Source: Pseudomonas protegens CHA0 (GTDB lineage: Bacteria; Pseudomonadota; Gammaproteobacteria; Pseudomonadales; Pseudomonadaceae). From it: a stretch of 64,000 nucleotides of DNA. Every line of letters begins with the position of its first letter. Positions within the stretch are counted from its first letter, which is position 1. The notes below the pieces were generated by a model. The model ran no database searches. It was not told the origin of the DNA and was given only the letters and a program-made list of their open reading frames with translations. Below are positions 1 through 8,399 of the stretch, piece by piece. The position numbers were made by a program, and so were the translations under genes. Location: the NCBI RefSeq assembly GCF_000397205.1, contig NC_021237.1, forward strand, positions 621,001 to 685,000, given 5' to 3'.

Positions 1-369
1 GGCAATCGCCTCGGCCGACGGGACCAGGCAGCCCAGGCGCTGGTAGGGCATTACCGCGACTTCGATGACTTTATCGGCCGCTGGCTGCACCCGGAAACCA
101 TCCACAAGCAGATGCACTTTGCTGCCCAGAGCGATTTTCTCACCGATTCCCTGGGCCGCCTGGCCCTGGATTTCGTCGGCTATCAGGAGCACCTGCAGCG
201 AGATTTCCAACTGCTGTGCGAGCAGTTGCAGGTCCAGACCCGACTGCCCCATGTCAACAGCACCCAGCAGCGCCATAGCACCCCCGTCAGGGATATCTGT
301 TCGGTACGCACCCGGCGCCTGGTGCGCCGGGTCTATCAACGCGACTACGAGATGCTCGGTTATGAATAA
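1..369 (+). CDS. Sulfotransferase family 2 protein, C-terminal part
   Basis: The gene begins before the window; 122 codons and the stop are visible. The readable part has the pattern of the C-terminal half of Golgi-type (Sulfotransfer_2) carbohydrate sulfotransferases: [26 protein letters not shown], then a basic stretch and a closing [10 protein letters not shown]. Family members move sulfate from PAPS to a sugar hydroxyl. The gene overlaps the downstream APS kinase gene by 8 bp (ATGAATAA), so the two are translationally coupled. This suggests that the kinase makes the sulfate donor for this enzyme. The acceptor is unknown; the LPS core-heptose gene hldE downstream makes a surface glycan an inference only. 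The PAPS-binding N-terminal motifs lie outside the window and could not be checked. Confidence 0.8.
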   Translation, partial: GNRLGRRDQAAQALVGHYRDFDDFIGRWLHPETIHKQMHFAAQSDFLTDSLGRLALDFVGYQEHLQRDFQLLCEQLQVQTRLPHVNSTQQRHSTPVRDICSVRTRRLVRRVYQRDYEMLGYE

Positions 370-973
370 GCTTGCCTGTGTACCGCTGGAGTGCCCGCAA
401 ATCCGTCCCTACAGCCTGTCGTTGTCCACCGAGGCCCGGGCCGCCCTCAAGCAGCAGCAACCCTGCTGTCTTTGGCTGACCGGATTGTCGGGGGCCGGCA
501 AGTCGACCCTGGCCAATCTGTTGGAGCTGCGGCTCAACGAGTTGGGTATGCACACCTTCGTCCTCGACGGTGACAACGTTCGCGGTGGCCTGTGCAGTGA
601 CCTGGGAATGGGGGCCGAGGCGCGCAAGGAGAATATCCGCCGCATGGCCGAGGTGGCGCGGTTGATGGTGGACGCCGGCCTGCTGGTCATAGTGTCGGCG
701 ATCTCGCCGTTTCGCGCCGAGCGCGATGCCGCCCGCGCGCTGTTCGGCCCGGGGGAATTCATCGAGGTGTACGTCAGTACACCTTTTGACACCTGTGCCC
801 GGCGTGACCCCAAAGGGTTGTACCAGGCTGCGCTGGAGGGGCGGATCAAGGACTTCACCGGGCTCGACAGCCCCTATGAAGCGCCGTTGCAGGCCGATTG
901 CGAGATCGACACGGCGACCGTGGCACTGCCGGAGGCGATCCGCCGCCTGCTGCAACTGCTGCCCCGTAAATAA
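362..973 (+). CDS. cysC: Adenylylsulfate (APS) kinase
   Basis: A 203-residue protein of typical CysC length. It phosphorylates APS to PAPS with ATP in the cytoplasm. The P-loop GLSGAGKST lies at about residues 40-48, followed by the family signature [14 protein letters not shown], the RKENIRR segment and ISPFRAER with the conserved serine. The start ATG at 362 overlaps the sulfotransferase stop. The gene stands alone, without cysD/cysN or cysH, and is paired with a sulfotransferase, so I infer that its PAPS serves sulfation of a surface molecule rather than, or besides, cysteine synthesis. About 100 bp separate it from hldE, which may have its own promoter. Confidence 0.93.
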   Translation: MNKLACVPLECPQIRPYSLSLSTEARAALKQQQPCCLWLTGLSGAGKSTLANLLELRLNELGMHTFVLDGDNVRGGLCSDLGMGAEARKENIRRMAEVARLMVDAGLLVIVSAISPFRAERDAARALFGPGEFIEVYVSTPFDTCARRDPKGLYQAALEGRIKDFTGLDSPYEAPLQADCEIDTATVALPEAIRRLLQLLPRK

Positions 974-1075
974 GCGGCAAGAATTCTTCGTCGGCCCCAT
1001 TCAAGGCATAGAACTAGGCGGCGCCAACCCTGTGTTAATATCGCGCCCCTGTTCATTTTGTATGTGGGATGCTCC

Positions 1076-2509
1076 ATGAAGTTGTCCATGCCGCGATTCG
1101 ATCAAGCCCCCGTCTTGGTGGTCGGCGATGTCATGCTCGACCGTTACTGGCATGGTGGTACCTCACGGATTTCCCCTGAGGCGCCAGTGCCGGTGGTCAA
1201 GGTCGAGCAAATCGAGGATCGCCCCGGCGGTGCCGCCAACGTTGCCCTGAACATCGCTGCCCTCGGCGCGCCGGCCTCCCTGGTGGGCGTGACCGGCGAC
1301 GATGAAGCCGCCGACAGCCTGGCCAACAGCCTGCAAGGCGCGGGCGTGCGTGCGCTGTTCCAGCGCATCAAGCACCAGCCGACCATCGTCAAGCTGCGGG
1401 TCATGAGCCGTCACCAGCAGTTGTTGCGTATCGATTTCGAAGAACCCTTCGCCACCGACGCCCTGGCCCTGGCGGCCGAGGTCGATGCCCTGCTCGACGG
1501 GATCAAGGTGCTGGTGTTGTCCGACTACGGCAAGGGCGCGCTGCGCAATCACCAAGTGCTGATCGCCGCTGCGCGGGCCCGGGGCATTCCGGTGCTGGCG
1601 GACCCCAAGGGCAAGGATTTCTCCATCTACCGCGGCGCCAGCCTGATCACGCCGAACCTCAGCGAGTTCGAGACCATCGTCGGCGGCTGCGCCGACGAGC
1701 ACGAACTGGTGAGCAAGGGCGCGCAGTTGATGCATGACCTGGAGCTGGGGGCGCTGCTGGTGACCCGTGGCGAACATGGCATGACCCTGTTGCGCCCCGA
1801 CCACCCGGCCATGCACTTGCCAGCCCGGGCCCGGGAAGTGTTCGACGTTACCGGTGCCGGGGATACGGTGATCTCCACCCTGGCGGCCGCCATTGCCGCC
1901 GGCGAAGAGCTGCCCCACGCAGTGGGCCTGGCCAATCTGGCGGCCGGCATCGTGGTTGGCAAGCTGGGTACCGCCGCCATCAGTGCTCCCGAACTGCGCC
2001 GGGCGATCCAGCGCGAGGAAGGCTCCGAGCGCGGGGTGCTGAGCCTCGACCAGTTGTTGCTGGCCATCGATGATGCCCGAGCCCACAACGAGAAGATCGT
2101 CTTCACCAACGGCTGCTTTGACATCCTGCATGCCGGGCACGTGACCTACCTGGAACAGGCGCGAGCCCAGGGCGACCGGTTGATCGTGGCGATCAACGAT
2201 GACGCTTCGGTCAGCCGCCTCAAGGGCCCTGGCCGTCCGATCAACAGTGTCGACCGGCGCATGGCGGTGCTGGCGGGGCTGGGGGCGGTGGACTGGGTGA
2301 TCAGTTTCCCCGAAGGCACCCCGGAAAACCTCCTGTCCCAGGTTCGGCCGGACGTGCTGGTGAAGGGCGGTGACTATTCCATCGACCAGGTTGTAGGTGC
2401 CGATATAGTCGGTGCCTATGGCGGCACCGTTAAGGTGCTGGGGCTTGTGGAAAACAGCTCGACCACGGCTATCGTCGAGAAGATCCGCAAGACCGACAAG
2501 GCCGAGTAA
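1076..2509 (+). CDS. hldE: Bifunctional D-glycero-beta-D-manno-heptose-7-phosphate kinase / heptose-1-phosphate adenylyltransferase
   Basis: A 477-residue protein, the same length as E. coli HldE. The N-terminal half is a PfkB/ribokinase-type sugar kinase (GDVMLDRYW near the start, DVTGAGDT with the catalytic Asp at about 261). The C-terminal half is a nucleotidyltransferase (FTNGCFDILHAGHVTYL). It makes ADP-heptose for the LPS inner core together with GmhA/GmhB/HldD. I chose the ATG at 1076, giving MKLSMPRFDQ, over an in-frame ATG six codons earlier because it gives the family length. A strong terminator follows, so the gene ends its transcription unit. Confidence 0.97.
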   Translation: MKLSMPRFDQAPVLVVGDVMLDRYWHGGTSRISPEAPVPVVKVEQIEDRPGGAANVALNIAALGAPASLVGVTGDDEAADSLANSLQGAGVRALFQRIKHQPTIVKLRVMSRHQQLLRIDFEEPFATDALALAAEVDALLDGIKVLVLSDYGKGALRNHQVLIAAARARGIPVLADPKGKDFSIYRGASLITPNLSEFETIVGGCADEHELVSKGAQLMHDLELGALLVTRGEHGMTLLRPDHPAMHLPARAREVFDVTGAGDTVISTLAAAIAAGEELPHAVGLANLAAGIVVGKLGTAAISAPELRRAIQREEGSERGVLSLDQLLLAIDDARAHNEKIVFTNGCFDILHAGHVTYLEQARAQGDRLIVAINDDASVSRLKGPGRPINSVDRRMAVLAGLGAVDWVISFPEGTPENLLSQVRPDVLVKGGDYSIDQVVGADIVGAYGGTVKVLGLVENSSTTAIVEKIRKTDKAE

Positions 2510-2524
2510 CGGCCTTGCGGTCCG

Positions 2525-2557
2525 CAAAAAAGGCGCCTGTTGCAGGCGCCTTTTTTT
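2525..2557 (+). terminator. Rho-independent terminator after hldE
   Basis: An 11-bp stem (AAAGGCGCCTG / CAGGCGCCTTT) with a TTG loop and T7 on the plus strand. The A-run on the 5' side means it could also stop the converging minus-strand gene. Confidence 0.9.
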
Positions 2558-2560
2558 GCC

Positions 2561-3532
2561 TCAGCCCTGGCGCCGGGCGTTGCCGGGGACGATCTTGCGC
2601 AGGATCTGCCGGGCCCGGCCGGTTAGCCGCGATAGCTTCGACGCCTTTTGCGGTGGCTCCAGGCCCCGCTGCCTGAGCCAGTCCTTCCAGCGAATCCGCT
2701 CGTCACTCACCACCCAGCCTTCCTGCTGGGCGAAGCTTTCCGCCAGGTACAGGCCGCGGGTGCTGGCCGGATGCAACTGGTCTTTCTTCAGGGTGTAGAG
2801 CTCGGCGCAGGGCTCGCCGTTGTCCAGGGGCATCAGGTACAGGTCCGGGCGCTTGCGGTCCAGCCGTGCCACCAGTTGGTCGCCCTCCAGGCGCTCGTCG
2901 ACGTGGAACAGGCTCAGGGACTTGGCTTCCCTCGGCACGTCCAGGCGCAGGTCGTAGATCAACTGCAGTGAGGCGGTGGGCAGGTGCACATAGGCCCGGG
3001 GACGCTCCAGCAACTGCAGGTTGCCACAGCGCACCGGCAGCGCCGCCCCGGACAGCGGGGTCAGGCGAAAGGGCAGGGCCTCGCGATAGTGCAGGGCGCC
3101 GGCGTAGGGCGCGGGCAGCCAGGTGTCGTTGAAGCGCCCACCGAGCCAGCCTTCGGGGGTTTCCAGCAGGCATTCCTCGGCAATTTCCTGGATCGCGGTA
3201 TGCAGTGGCAGGTTGAGCTCGTGAGCCGGGACATAGCCGGAAATCAGCTTGAGCACCACATCGCCGCGATCCTGGCGGCGCTGGCGCACCAGCACCCAGT
3301 AGTCGCGGTTCTGCCAGTGCAGGGTCAGGCGCACCGAGACTCCGAGGTTGGCCAGCTCCAGGGCGAAGCGCTGATTGTCGGCCACCGTCACCGCGCGCCG
3401 GCGCTGCAGGGTCTGGGCGAAGTTCAGCGGCATTCCGACGCTCTGGTAGCTCAAGCCTTCGGGAGTCGCTTCGACGAACAGGGGCAGGGTCTTGAAGTTG
3501 CTGGGGTTCTTTCTAATGAGCGGTCGCGACAT
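2561..3532 (-). CDS. Conserved Pseudomonas protein with a Nudix-like motif (function unknown)
   Basis: A 323-residue soluble protein. I recognise it as a conserved Pseudomonas protein that databases often call a metal ABC transporter ATPase, but I see no Walker A (GxxxxGK[ST]) and no ABC signature. The segment at residues 99-123 instead resembles a divergent Nudix box: G99, E105, then QEIAEE at 115-120, with a 9-residue rather than 7-residue spacer and Q in place of R. The preceding strands (VRLTLHW, YWVLVRQR, LKLISG) fit a Nudix fold. The start at 3532 has AAGGAG just upstream. It is probably the last gene's converging neighbour of hldE and is co-oriented with the aldo/keto reductase and FAD oxidoreductase genes. 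No function is assigned. Confidence 0.75.
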   Translation of the reverse strand: MSRPLIRKNPSNFKTLPLFVEATPEGLSYQSVGMPLNFAQTLQRRRAVTVADNQRFALELANLGVSVRLTLHWQNRDYWVLVRQRRQDRGDVVLKLISGYVPAHELNLPLHTAIQEIAEECLLETPEGWLGGRFNDTWLPAPYAGALHYREALPFRLTPLSGAALPVRCGNLQLLERPRAYVHLPTASLQLIYDLRLDVPREAKSLSLFHVDERLEGDQLVARLDRKRPDLYLMPLDNGEPCAELYTLKKDQLHPASTRGLYLAESFAQQEGWVVSDERIRWKDWLRQRGLEPPQKASKLSRLTGRARQILRKIVPGNARRQG

Positions 3533-3573
3533 CTCGGCTCCTTCTTGCGTCGGGGTCGGCCGCGTCGGCGGCA

Positions 3574-4386
3574 TCAGTTCTTGCCAAGGACCTGCGCCAC
3601 AGTCGACACGTTATGGGCCAGGTGCAAGGGATTGATGGTCCCGACAATAGCACTGGCGACACCGGGCCGGTCAAACAGCAGCTCGAAGCTGGCCCGCACG
3701 GGATCGATGCCCGGGCTCAGGCAGACGTGGCCGCTGGCAAGCGCCTTTTTCACCAGGATGCCCTTGTGGTGAGCGGTAGCGTAGTCAATGACTGCCCGCT
3801 CGGCCTGTTCGTTCAGATTGTAGGTAACCATGGCGCAATCGCCTTGCTCCAGGGCCTTCAGGCCGCCGTCTACGGTCTTGCCGGAGAAGCCGAAGCCACG
3901 GATCTTGCCCTCCTGCTTGAGCTGCGCCAGGGCCTGGTAGACCTCGCACTGCTCGAGGATCGCCAGGTCGTTGCCGTCGGAATGCACCAGCACCAGGTCG
4001 ATGAAGTCGGTTTCCAGGCGTTGCAGGCTGCGCTCCACGGACATCCGGGTATGGGCCGCGCTGAAATCGTGCCGCGACAGGCCATCGGCGAACTCTTCGC
4101 CGACCTTGCTGACAATCACCCATTCCTGGCGCTGGCCGCGCAGTAGCGGGCCCAGGCGCTCTTCGCTGCGGCCGTAGGCCGGAGCGGTGTCGATCAGGTT
4201 GATGCCCAGATCGCGGGTCAGCTTGAGCAGCATGCGGGCCTCCTGGTCGTCGGGGATCTGGAAGCCGTTGGGGTATTTCACGCCCTGGTCGCGGCCCAGT
4301 TTCACCGTGCCCAGACCCAGGGGCGACACCAGCAGGCCGGTGCTGCCCAAGGGGCGATGCAGATCGTGCAGGGTTGGCTGGCTCAT
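3574..4386 (-). CDS. Aldo/keto reductase family oxidoreductase
   Basis: A 270-residue NAD(P)H-dependent (beta/alpha)8-barrel reductase. The AKR catalytic tetrad is visible: D66 and Y71 in DTAPAYGRSEERLG, K94 in IVSKVG and H135 in LVHSDG. The C-terminal segment AIVGTINPLHLAHN is the cofactor phosphate-binding region. Substrate unknown. The start ATG overlaps the stop of the upstream FAD oxidoreductase gene (ATGA), so the two are co-translated and may act in one pathway. A 41-bp gap separates it from the downstream unknown gene. Confidence 0.92.
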   Translation of the reverse strand: MSQPTLHDLHRPLGSTGLLVSPLGLGTVKLGRDQGVKYPNGFQIPDDQEARMLLKLTRDLGINLIDTAPAYGRSEERLGPLLRGQRQEWVIVSKVGEEFADGLSRHDFSAAHTRMSVERSLQRLETDFIDLVLVHSDGNDLAILEQCEVYQALAQLKQEGKIRGFGFSGKTVDGGLKALEQGDCAMVTYNLNEQAERAVIDYATAHHKGILVKKALASGHVCLSPGIDPVRASFELLFDRPGVASAIVGTINPLHLAHNVSTVAQVLGKN

Positions 4387-5558
4387 GGCAGCAGTTGCTC
4401 CCAGGCTGGTTGCGCCAGGGGCGGCTTGGGCAGTTCGGGCAGGGCCTGGGCGGCGGCGGGGCGAATGCCGTCGCGCTCCAGGGCAGCCAGGACCCGGTCG
4501 GCGAAGTCCGGTGCCAGGGCCAGCTTGGTCGGCCAGCCCACCAGCAGGCGATCCTGCTCGGCGAGGAAGGCGTTGTCCGGGCGGGCCAGGCCCGACTGTG
4601 CCGGTTCGGCGCGGTCGACCCGCAGGGTGGCCCATTGCGCCTGGCTCAGGTCGATCCAGGGCAGCAGTTGCCCCAGTTCCTTCTGGGCTGCGGCAATCTG
4701 CGCTGCCGGTTCCCGGGCCACGCCCTCGGCTTCGGCGATATCGCCCCCCAGGTACCAGACCCACTGGCCGTCGGCGGCCGGGTGAGTGGTGACGGTGATC
4801 CGTGGTTTTGGCCCGCCGCCCAGGCAGTGGGCGTACAGCGGTTTCAGGCTCGGGCCCTTGACCAGCACCATGTGCAATGGTCGCCTTTGCATGGCGGGCT
4901 GGCTCAGGCCGGCCGCTTGCAGCAGCTCGGCGTTGCCGGCTCCGGCGCTGAGAACAATGCGTTGCGCGCGGATTTCCCGGCCGTCGACCCGCAGGCCCAG
5001 CAGTTGGCCGTTCTCCAGCAGGGGCTCGATCTTCTGCCCGGCCAGCAGGCTGTCTCCCGCCAGGTGCGCGAGGCGCTCGATCAGGCTCGGCACATCCACT
5101 ACCAGTTCGGCGAGGCGGTAAACCTTGCCCTTGAAACGCTTGTCCTGCAGGGCCGGGGGCAGTTGCTCGCCCTTGACCTGATCGACCCGCCCGCGTACCG
5201 CCTTGCTGGCGAAGAAGCTGGTGAGGTTGCCGGCCAGGGTGCCGGGGGACCAGAGGTAGTGGGCCTCGGACAGCAGGCGCACGCCGGACAGGTCCAGCTC
5301 GCCATTGCCCGCCAGGGCTTCGCGCCAGCGCCGTGGCATGTCGGCAATGGCCTCGGAGGCGCCAGTGAGGGCGCCGTGCAGGGCGTATTTGGCGCCGCCG
5401 TGGATGATCCCCTGGGATTTCACGCTCTGTCCGCCGCCGAGGCTGGCGCTTTCCACCAGCACGGTGGAAAAACCCAGGCGTTGCAGGCGAGCGTTGAGCC
5501 AGAGACCGGCGACGCCTGCGCCGACAATCAGCACATCGGTGGAAATAGCGGATGGCAT
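4383..5558 (-). CDS. FAD-dependent oxidoreductase (DAO family)
   Basis: A 391-residue flavoprotein of the D-amino-acid-oxidase/glycerol-3-phosphate-dehydrogenase type. The dinucleotide-binding motif VLIVGAGVAGLWLNARL is at about residues 9-25, followed by the flavin-contacting HGGAKYAL segment. The reaction is unknown. I took the ATG at 5558, which has GAGGT about 8 bases upstream, rather than one 11 codons earlier. The stop overlaps the aldo/keto reductase start. The gene order (SMR, FAD oxidoreductase, aldo/keto reductase) is a conserved Pseudomonas cluster next to hldE. Confidence 0.88.
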   Translation of the reverse strand: MPSAISTDVLIVGAGVAGLWLNARLQRLGFSTVLVESASLGGGQSVKSQGIIHGGAKYALHGALTGASEAIADMPRRWREALAGNGELDLSGVRLLSEAHYLWSPGTLAGNLTSFFASKAVRGRVDQVKGEQLPPALQDKRFKGKVYRLAELVVDVPSLIERLAHLAGDSLLAGQKIEPLLENGQLLGLRVDGREIRAQRIVLSAGAGNAELLQAAGLSQPAMQRRPLHMVLVKGPSLKPLYAHCLGGGPKPRITVTTHPAADGQWVWYLGGDIAEAEGVAREPAAQIAAAQKELGQLLPWIDLSQAQWATLRVDRAEPAQSGLARPDNAFLAEQDRLLVGWPTKLALAPDFADRVLAALERDGIRPAAAQALPELPKPPLAQPAWEQLLP

Positions 5559-5580
5559 GCAGCGACCTCGGTAAGTAAAA

Positions 5581-5661
5581 CGAAGCCGCAAGTTTCAAGC
5601 CTCAGGCCTCAAGCTGCAAGCTTGGCGCTCACTCTGGCCGCTTGAGGCGTGTGGCGTGAGG
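5581..5661. repeat. Inverted heptamer repeat array
   Basis: Six head-to-tail 7-mers of the form [T/G]CAAGC[C/T] run from 5581 to 5622: cgaagcc, gcaagtt, tcaagcc, tcaggcc, tcaagct, gcaagct. After an 18-bp centre, at least three more in the opposite orientation occupy 5641-5661 (cttgagg, cgtgtgg, cgtgagg). It fills the gap between the SMR stop and the FAD oxidoreductase start and could fold into a large imperfect hairpin. Confidence 0.6.
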
Positions 5662-5668
5662 CTGCTTT

Positions 5669-6001
5669 CTAGTGCCCGGCGGTTTTCGAGAACAACTGGA
5701 TCACCACCACGCCGAGGACGATCAGCGCCATGCCCAGCATCGCCGGGATATCCAGCTTCTGGCCGTACAGAAACAGTGCGGCGATGCTCACCATGACGAT
5801 GCCCATGCCGGCCCATACCGCGTAGGCCACGCCCACCGGCACCGTACGCACCACCAGGGTCAGCATCCAGAAGGCCACGCCGTAGCCGACGATGATCAAT
5901 GCCAGGGGCAGCGGAGTGCTCAGGCCCTTGACCGCTTTCATTGAAACAGTGGCGATCACTTCCGCGCAGATGGCGATAGCCAGGTAGTAGTAAGCGTTCA
6001 T
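5669..6001 (-). CDS. Small multidrug resistance (SMR) family efflux protein, EmrE-like
   Basis: A 110-residue protein with four predicted membrane helices, the usual SMR length. The essential glutamate is at position 14 (AICAEVIAT), and the GxAYAVWAGMG motif of helix 3 is present. It is expected to exchange protons for quaternary ammonium and other lipophilic cations, or possibly guanidinium-like compounds; SMR subtypes cannot be separated with certainty by eye. It is divergent from the LysR gene at 6106, a typical regulator-target arrangement. Confidence 0.92.
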   Translation of the reverse strand: MNAYYYLAIAICAEVIATVSMKAVKGLSTPLPLALIIVGYGVAFWMLTLVVRTVPVGVAYAVWAGMGIVMVSIAALFLYGQKLDIPAMLGMALIVLGVVVIQLFSKTAGH

Positions 6002-6076
6002 GGGAGGGTTCCTCGGGGCTGGGACTGCTTTATGAGGTCGGCATTCTAGAGAAAGTTCAGATGGGGTAAAGTCATT

Positions 6077-6099
6077 ACCTATCTGGATGATAGATAGGT
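6077..6099. promoter_or_regulatory. Perfect inverted repeat, candidate LysR operator
   Basis: ACCTATCT, a 7-base spacer, then AGATAGGT: a perfect 8-bp dyad in the SMR/LysR divergent intergenic region. It ends 6 bp before the LysR start codon, so binding there could autorepress the regulator. LysR sites are usually interrupted dyads of this kind; the match to this regulator is inferred. Confidence 0.5.
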
Positions 6100-6105
6100 T
6101 GTGCC

Positions 6106-6996
6106 ATGAACATGCAATGGAACCTGGAGCAGTTGCGCCTGTTTGTCGGGGTCGCCGAACTGCGTTCGTTTTCTGCCGTGGCCCGCCAGCAGCGCAAGGC
6201 GCAATCGGCCATCAGCAGTGCCATCGCCCAGCTGGAGGATGACCTGGGAGTCAGCCTGTTCGAACGCAGCAGTGGCCGCCAGCCAAGGCTGACGGAGGCG
6301 GGCAGCGCACTGTTGCAGGAAGCGCGGGAGATCCTGCGCCAGTGCGACCGCCTCAATGGCCGGGCGCTGGCCTTGATGCGCGGCCAGGAAGCGCGGTTGC
6401 GCCTGGCCCAGGACGAGGCGATGCCCTATCAGCCGGTGCTCGACAGCCTGGAGGCCCTGGCGGAACACTTTCCCAGCCTGGAGGTGCAACTGGCCAGCGG
6501 GGCCCAGGGCGACGTAGCGCGCAAACTGGTGGAGCGCCGGGCCGACCTGGGGTTGCTGTTTCACCATGAGCAGATGCCGGAAACTTTGGAGCGCCGGGCC
6601 CTGGGCAGTGTGGAGATGGTCACTGTCTGCGCCGTGGGGCATCCGCTGGCCCATGAAAAAAGGGTCAACCGCCAGTTGCTGGCGCTACACCGGCAGTTGC
6701 TCATCGCTCCGCAAGCCAGTGGCTACCCCGGTGGTGAGCAGGTCAGCCCCCAGGTCTGGCGGGCTGACAGCTTCTACGTCCTGGCCGAATGGCTGATGCG
6801 CGGGCTGGGCTGGGCCTGGCTGCCACGGCATGTGGTGCAGTACCCGGCCTATCAGAACCAGATGGTGGAGCTGGCCAGCCAATGGACGCCCCCGGCACTG
6901 GTGGTGGAGCTGGCCTGGCGCCGTGACGAGCCTCTGGGCCCCGCGGCGCACTGGCTGGCAGAACGTTTTGCCGTGCACCTGAAGGCGATCGGCTAA
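6106..6996 (+). CDS. LysR-family transcriptional regulator
   Basis: A 296-residue protein. The N-terminal winged helix-turn-helix (about residues 4-63; QLRLFVGVAELRSFSAVARQ and SAISSAIAQLEDDLG) is followed by a periplasmic-binding-protein-like effector domain. It is probably an activator or repressor of the divergently transcribed SMR gene and perhaps of the oxidoreductase genes behind it. The effector is unknown. A perfect dyad lies just upstream of its start codon. It is followed directly by waaA with a 22-bp gap and no terminator, so waaA may be partly transcribed from here. Confidence 0.92.
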   Translation: MNMQWNLEQLRLFVGVAELRSFSAVARQQRKAQSAISSAIAQLEDDLGVSLFERSSGRQPRLTEAGSALLQEAREILRQCDRLNGRALALMRGQEARLRLAQDEAMPYQPVLDSLEALAEHFPSLEVQLASGAQGDVARKLVERRADLGLLFHHEQMPETLERRALGSVEMVTVCAVGHPLAHEKRVNRQLLALHRQLLIAPQASGYPGGEQVSPQVWRADSFYVLAEWLMRGLGWAWLPRHVVQYPAYQNQMVELASQWTPPALVVELAWRRDEPLGPAAHWLAERFAVHLKAIG

Positions 6997-7018
6997 AAAA
7001 CCGATAAACTCCGCCGCC

Positions 7019-8299
7019 ATGAATAGAACTCTCTATACCGCATTGTTTTACCTGGGGCTGCCGTTGGTAGCGATCCGCCTGTGGCTGCGCTCGCGCAAGG
7101 CGCCGGCTTATGCCAAGCGCATTGGCGAGCGTTTCTCTCTCGGCTTGCCGAGCATGCAACCCGGTGGCATCTGGGTGCATGCGGTGTCGGTGGGCGAGAG
7201 CATCGCTGCCGCGCCGATGATCCGGGCGCTGCTGGCGCGTTATCCACAGCTGCCGATTACCGTGACCTGCATGACTCCCACCGGCTCCGAGCGCATCCAC
7301 GCGCTGTTTGCCAACGAGCCGCGGATCCAGCACTGCTACCTGCCCTACGACTTGCCTTGCGCCGCGGCGCGGTTTCTCGATCGGGTGCAGCCCAAGCTGG
7401 CAGTGATCATGGAAACCGAACTGTGGCCCAACCATATCGACCAGTGTGCCCGGCGCGGGATTCCGGTAGCCCTGGCCAATGCCCGGTTGTCCGAGCGTTC
7501 GGCCAAGGGCTATGGGCGTTTTGCTCGGCTGACCGCACCGATGCTGGCGCAGATGAGCCTGTTCGCGGTGCAGACCGAAGCCGAGGCCCAGCGTTTCCTC
7601 CGGCTTGGGGCCCGCCCAGAGACTGTGCAAGTGACCGGATCGATCAAGTTCGACCTGAGCATCGACCCGCAGTTGCTGCAGCGGGCCACTGAGCTGCGCC
7701 AGCAATGGCAGGCCATGGAGCGCCCGGTGTGGATCGCCGCCAGTACCCACGAGGGCGAAGACGCGGTGGTGCTCGATGCCCACCGGCAACTGCTGGGCAA
7801 TTACCCCAATGCCTTGCTGATCCTGGTGCCGCGGCACCCGGAGCGCTTCGACTCGGTGCATGAGCTGTGCCGGCAGCAGGGTTTTGCCACGGTGCGCCGT
7901 TCTGCAGCCGAGCCGGTGCTTGCCACCACCTCGGTACTGCTGGGGGACACCATGGGCGAATTGCTGTTCCTCTATGCCCTGGCCGACAGCGCCTTTGTCG
8001 GCGGCAGCCTGGTGCCCAACGGTGGGCACAACCTGCTGGAGCCGGCAGCCCTGGCCAAGCCGGTGATCAGCGGGCCGCATCTGTTCAATTTCCTGGAAAT
8101 CGCCGCGATGCTGCGTGAGGCCGGAGCCTTGCAGGAAGTGGACGATGCCGAGGGGCTCGCGGTGGCGGTGCAGCGTCTGTTCGAGCTACCCCAGGATGCG
8201 CGCAAGATGGCCGACGCCGGGCTCAAGGTGCTCAAGGCCAACCAGGGCGCCTTGCAACGGCTGCTCGATGGCCTTGGCCGCCTCCTGGGCAGGCACTGA
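7019..8299 (+). CDS. waaA: 3-deoxy-D-manno-octulosonic acid (Kdo) transferase
   Basis: A 426-residue inner-membrane-associated GT30 glycosyltransferase that adds Kdo to lipid IVA, an essential step of LPS synthesis. The N-terminal hydrophobic anchor is at residues 5-22. HAVSVGES contains E60, matching the catalytic base of E. coli WaaA. The METELWPN segment and the GGSLVPNGGHNLLEP donor-binding motif near the C-terminus are present. It ends before a bidirectional terminator shared with tolC. Confidence 0.96.
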   Translation: MNRTLYTALFYLGLPLVAIRLWLRSRKAPAYAKRIGERFSLGLPSMQPGGIWVHAVSVGESIAAAPMIRALLARYPQLPITVTCMTPTGSERIHALFANEPRIQHCYLPYDLPCAAARFLDRVQPKLAVIMETELWPNHIDQCARRGIPVALANARLSERSAKGYGRFARLTAPMLAQMSLFAVQTEAEAQRFLRLGARPETVQVTGSIKFDLSIDPQLLQRATELRQQWQAMERPVWIAASTHEGEDAVVLDAHRQLLGNYPNALLILVPRHPERFDSVHELCRQQGFATVRRSAAEPVLATTSVLLGDTMGELLFLYALADSAFVGGSLVPNGGHNLLEPAALAKPVISGPHLFNFLEIAAMLREAGALQEVDDAEGLAVAVQRLFELPQDARKMADAGLKVLKANQGALQRLLDGLGRLLGRH

Positions 8300-8352
8300 T
8301 CGTCGCCTTCGGTAGCCGCTGTCGCATGGCCGTAAAAGGCCGTTACACCGCC

Positions 8353-8388
8353 ATGAAAAAGGCCACCCGCAAAGGTGGCCTTTTTCAT
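8353..8388. terminator. Bidirectional terminator between waaA and tolC
   Basis: A perfect 15-bp stem (ATGAAAAAGGCCACC with GGTGGCCTTTTTCAT) around a 6-base loop. The A- and T-runs on both sides serve both converging genes. Confidence 0.88.
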
Positions 8389-8399
8389 GCTTGCGACCT

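Noticed and set aside
3574..5598. 674-codon minus-strand frame suggesting a fusion ahead of the aldo/keto reductase
   Set aside because: The first 404 codons are an out-of-frame reading of the FAD oxidoreductase gene, very rich in Arg, Pro and Gly. The reductase starts at 4386 with the ATGA overlap.
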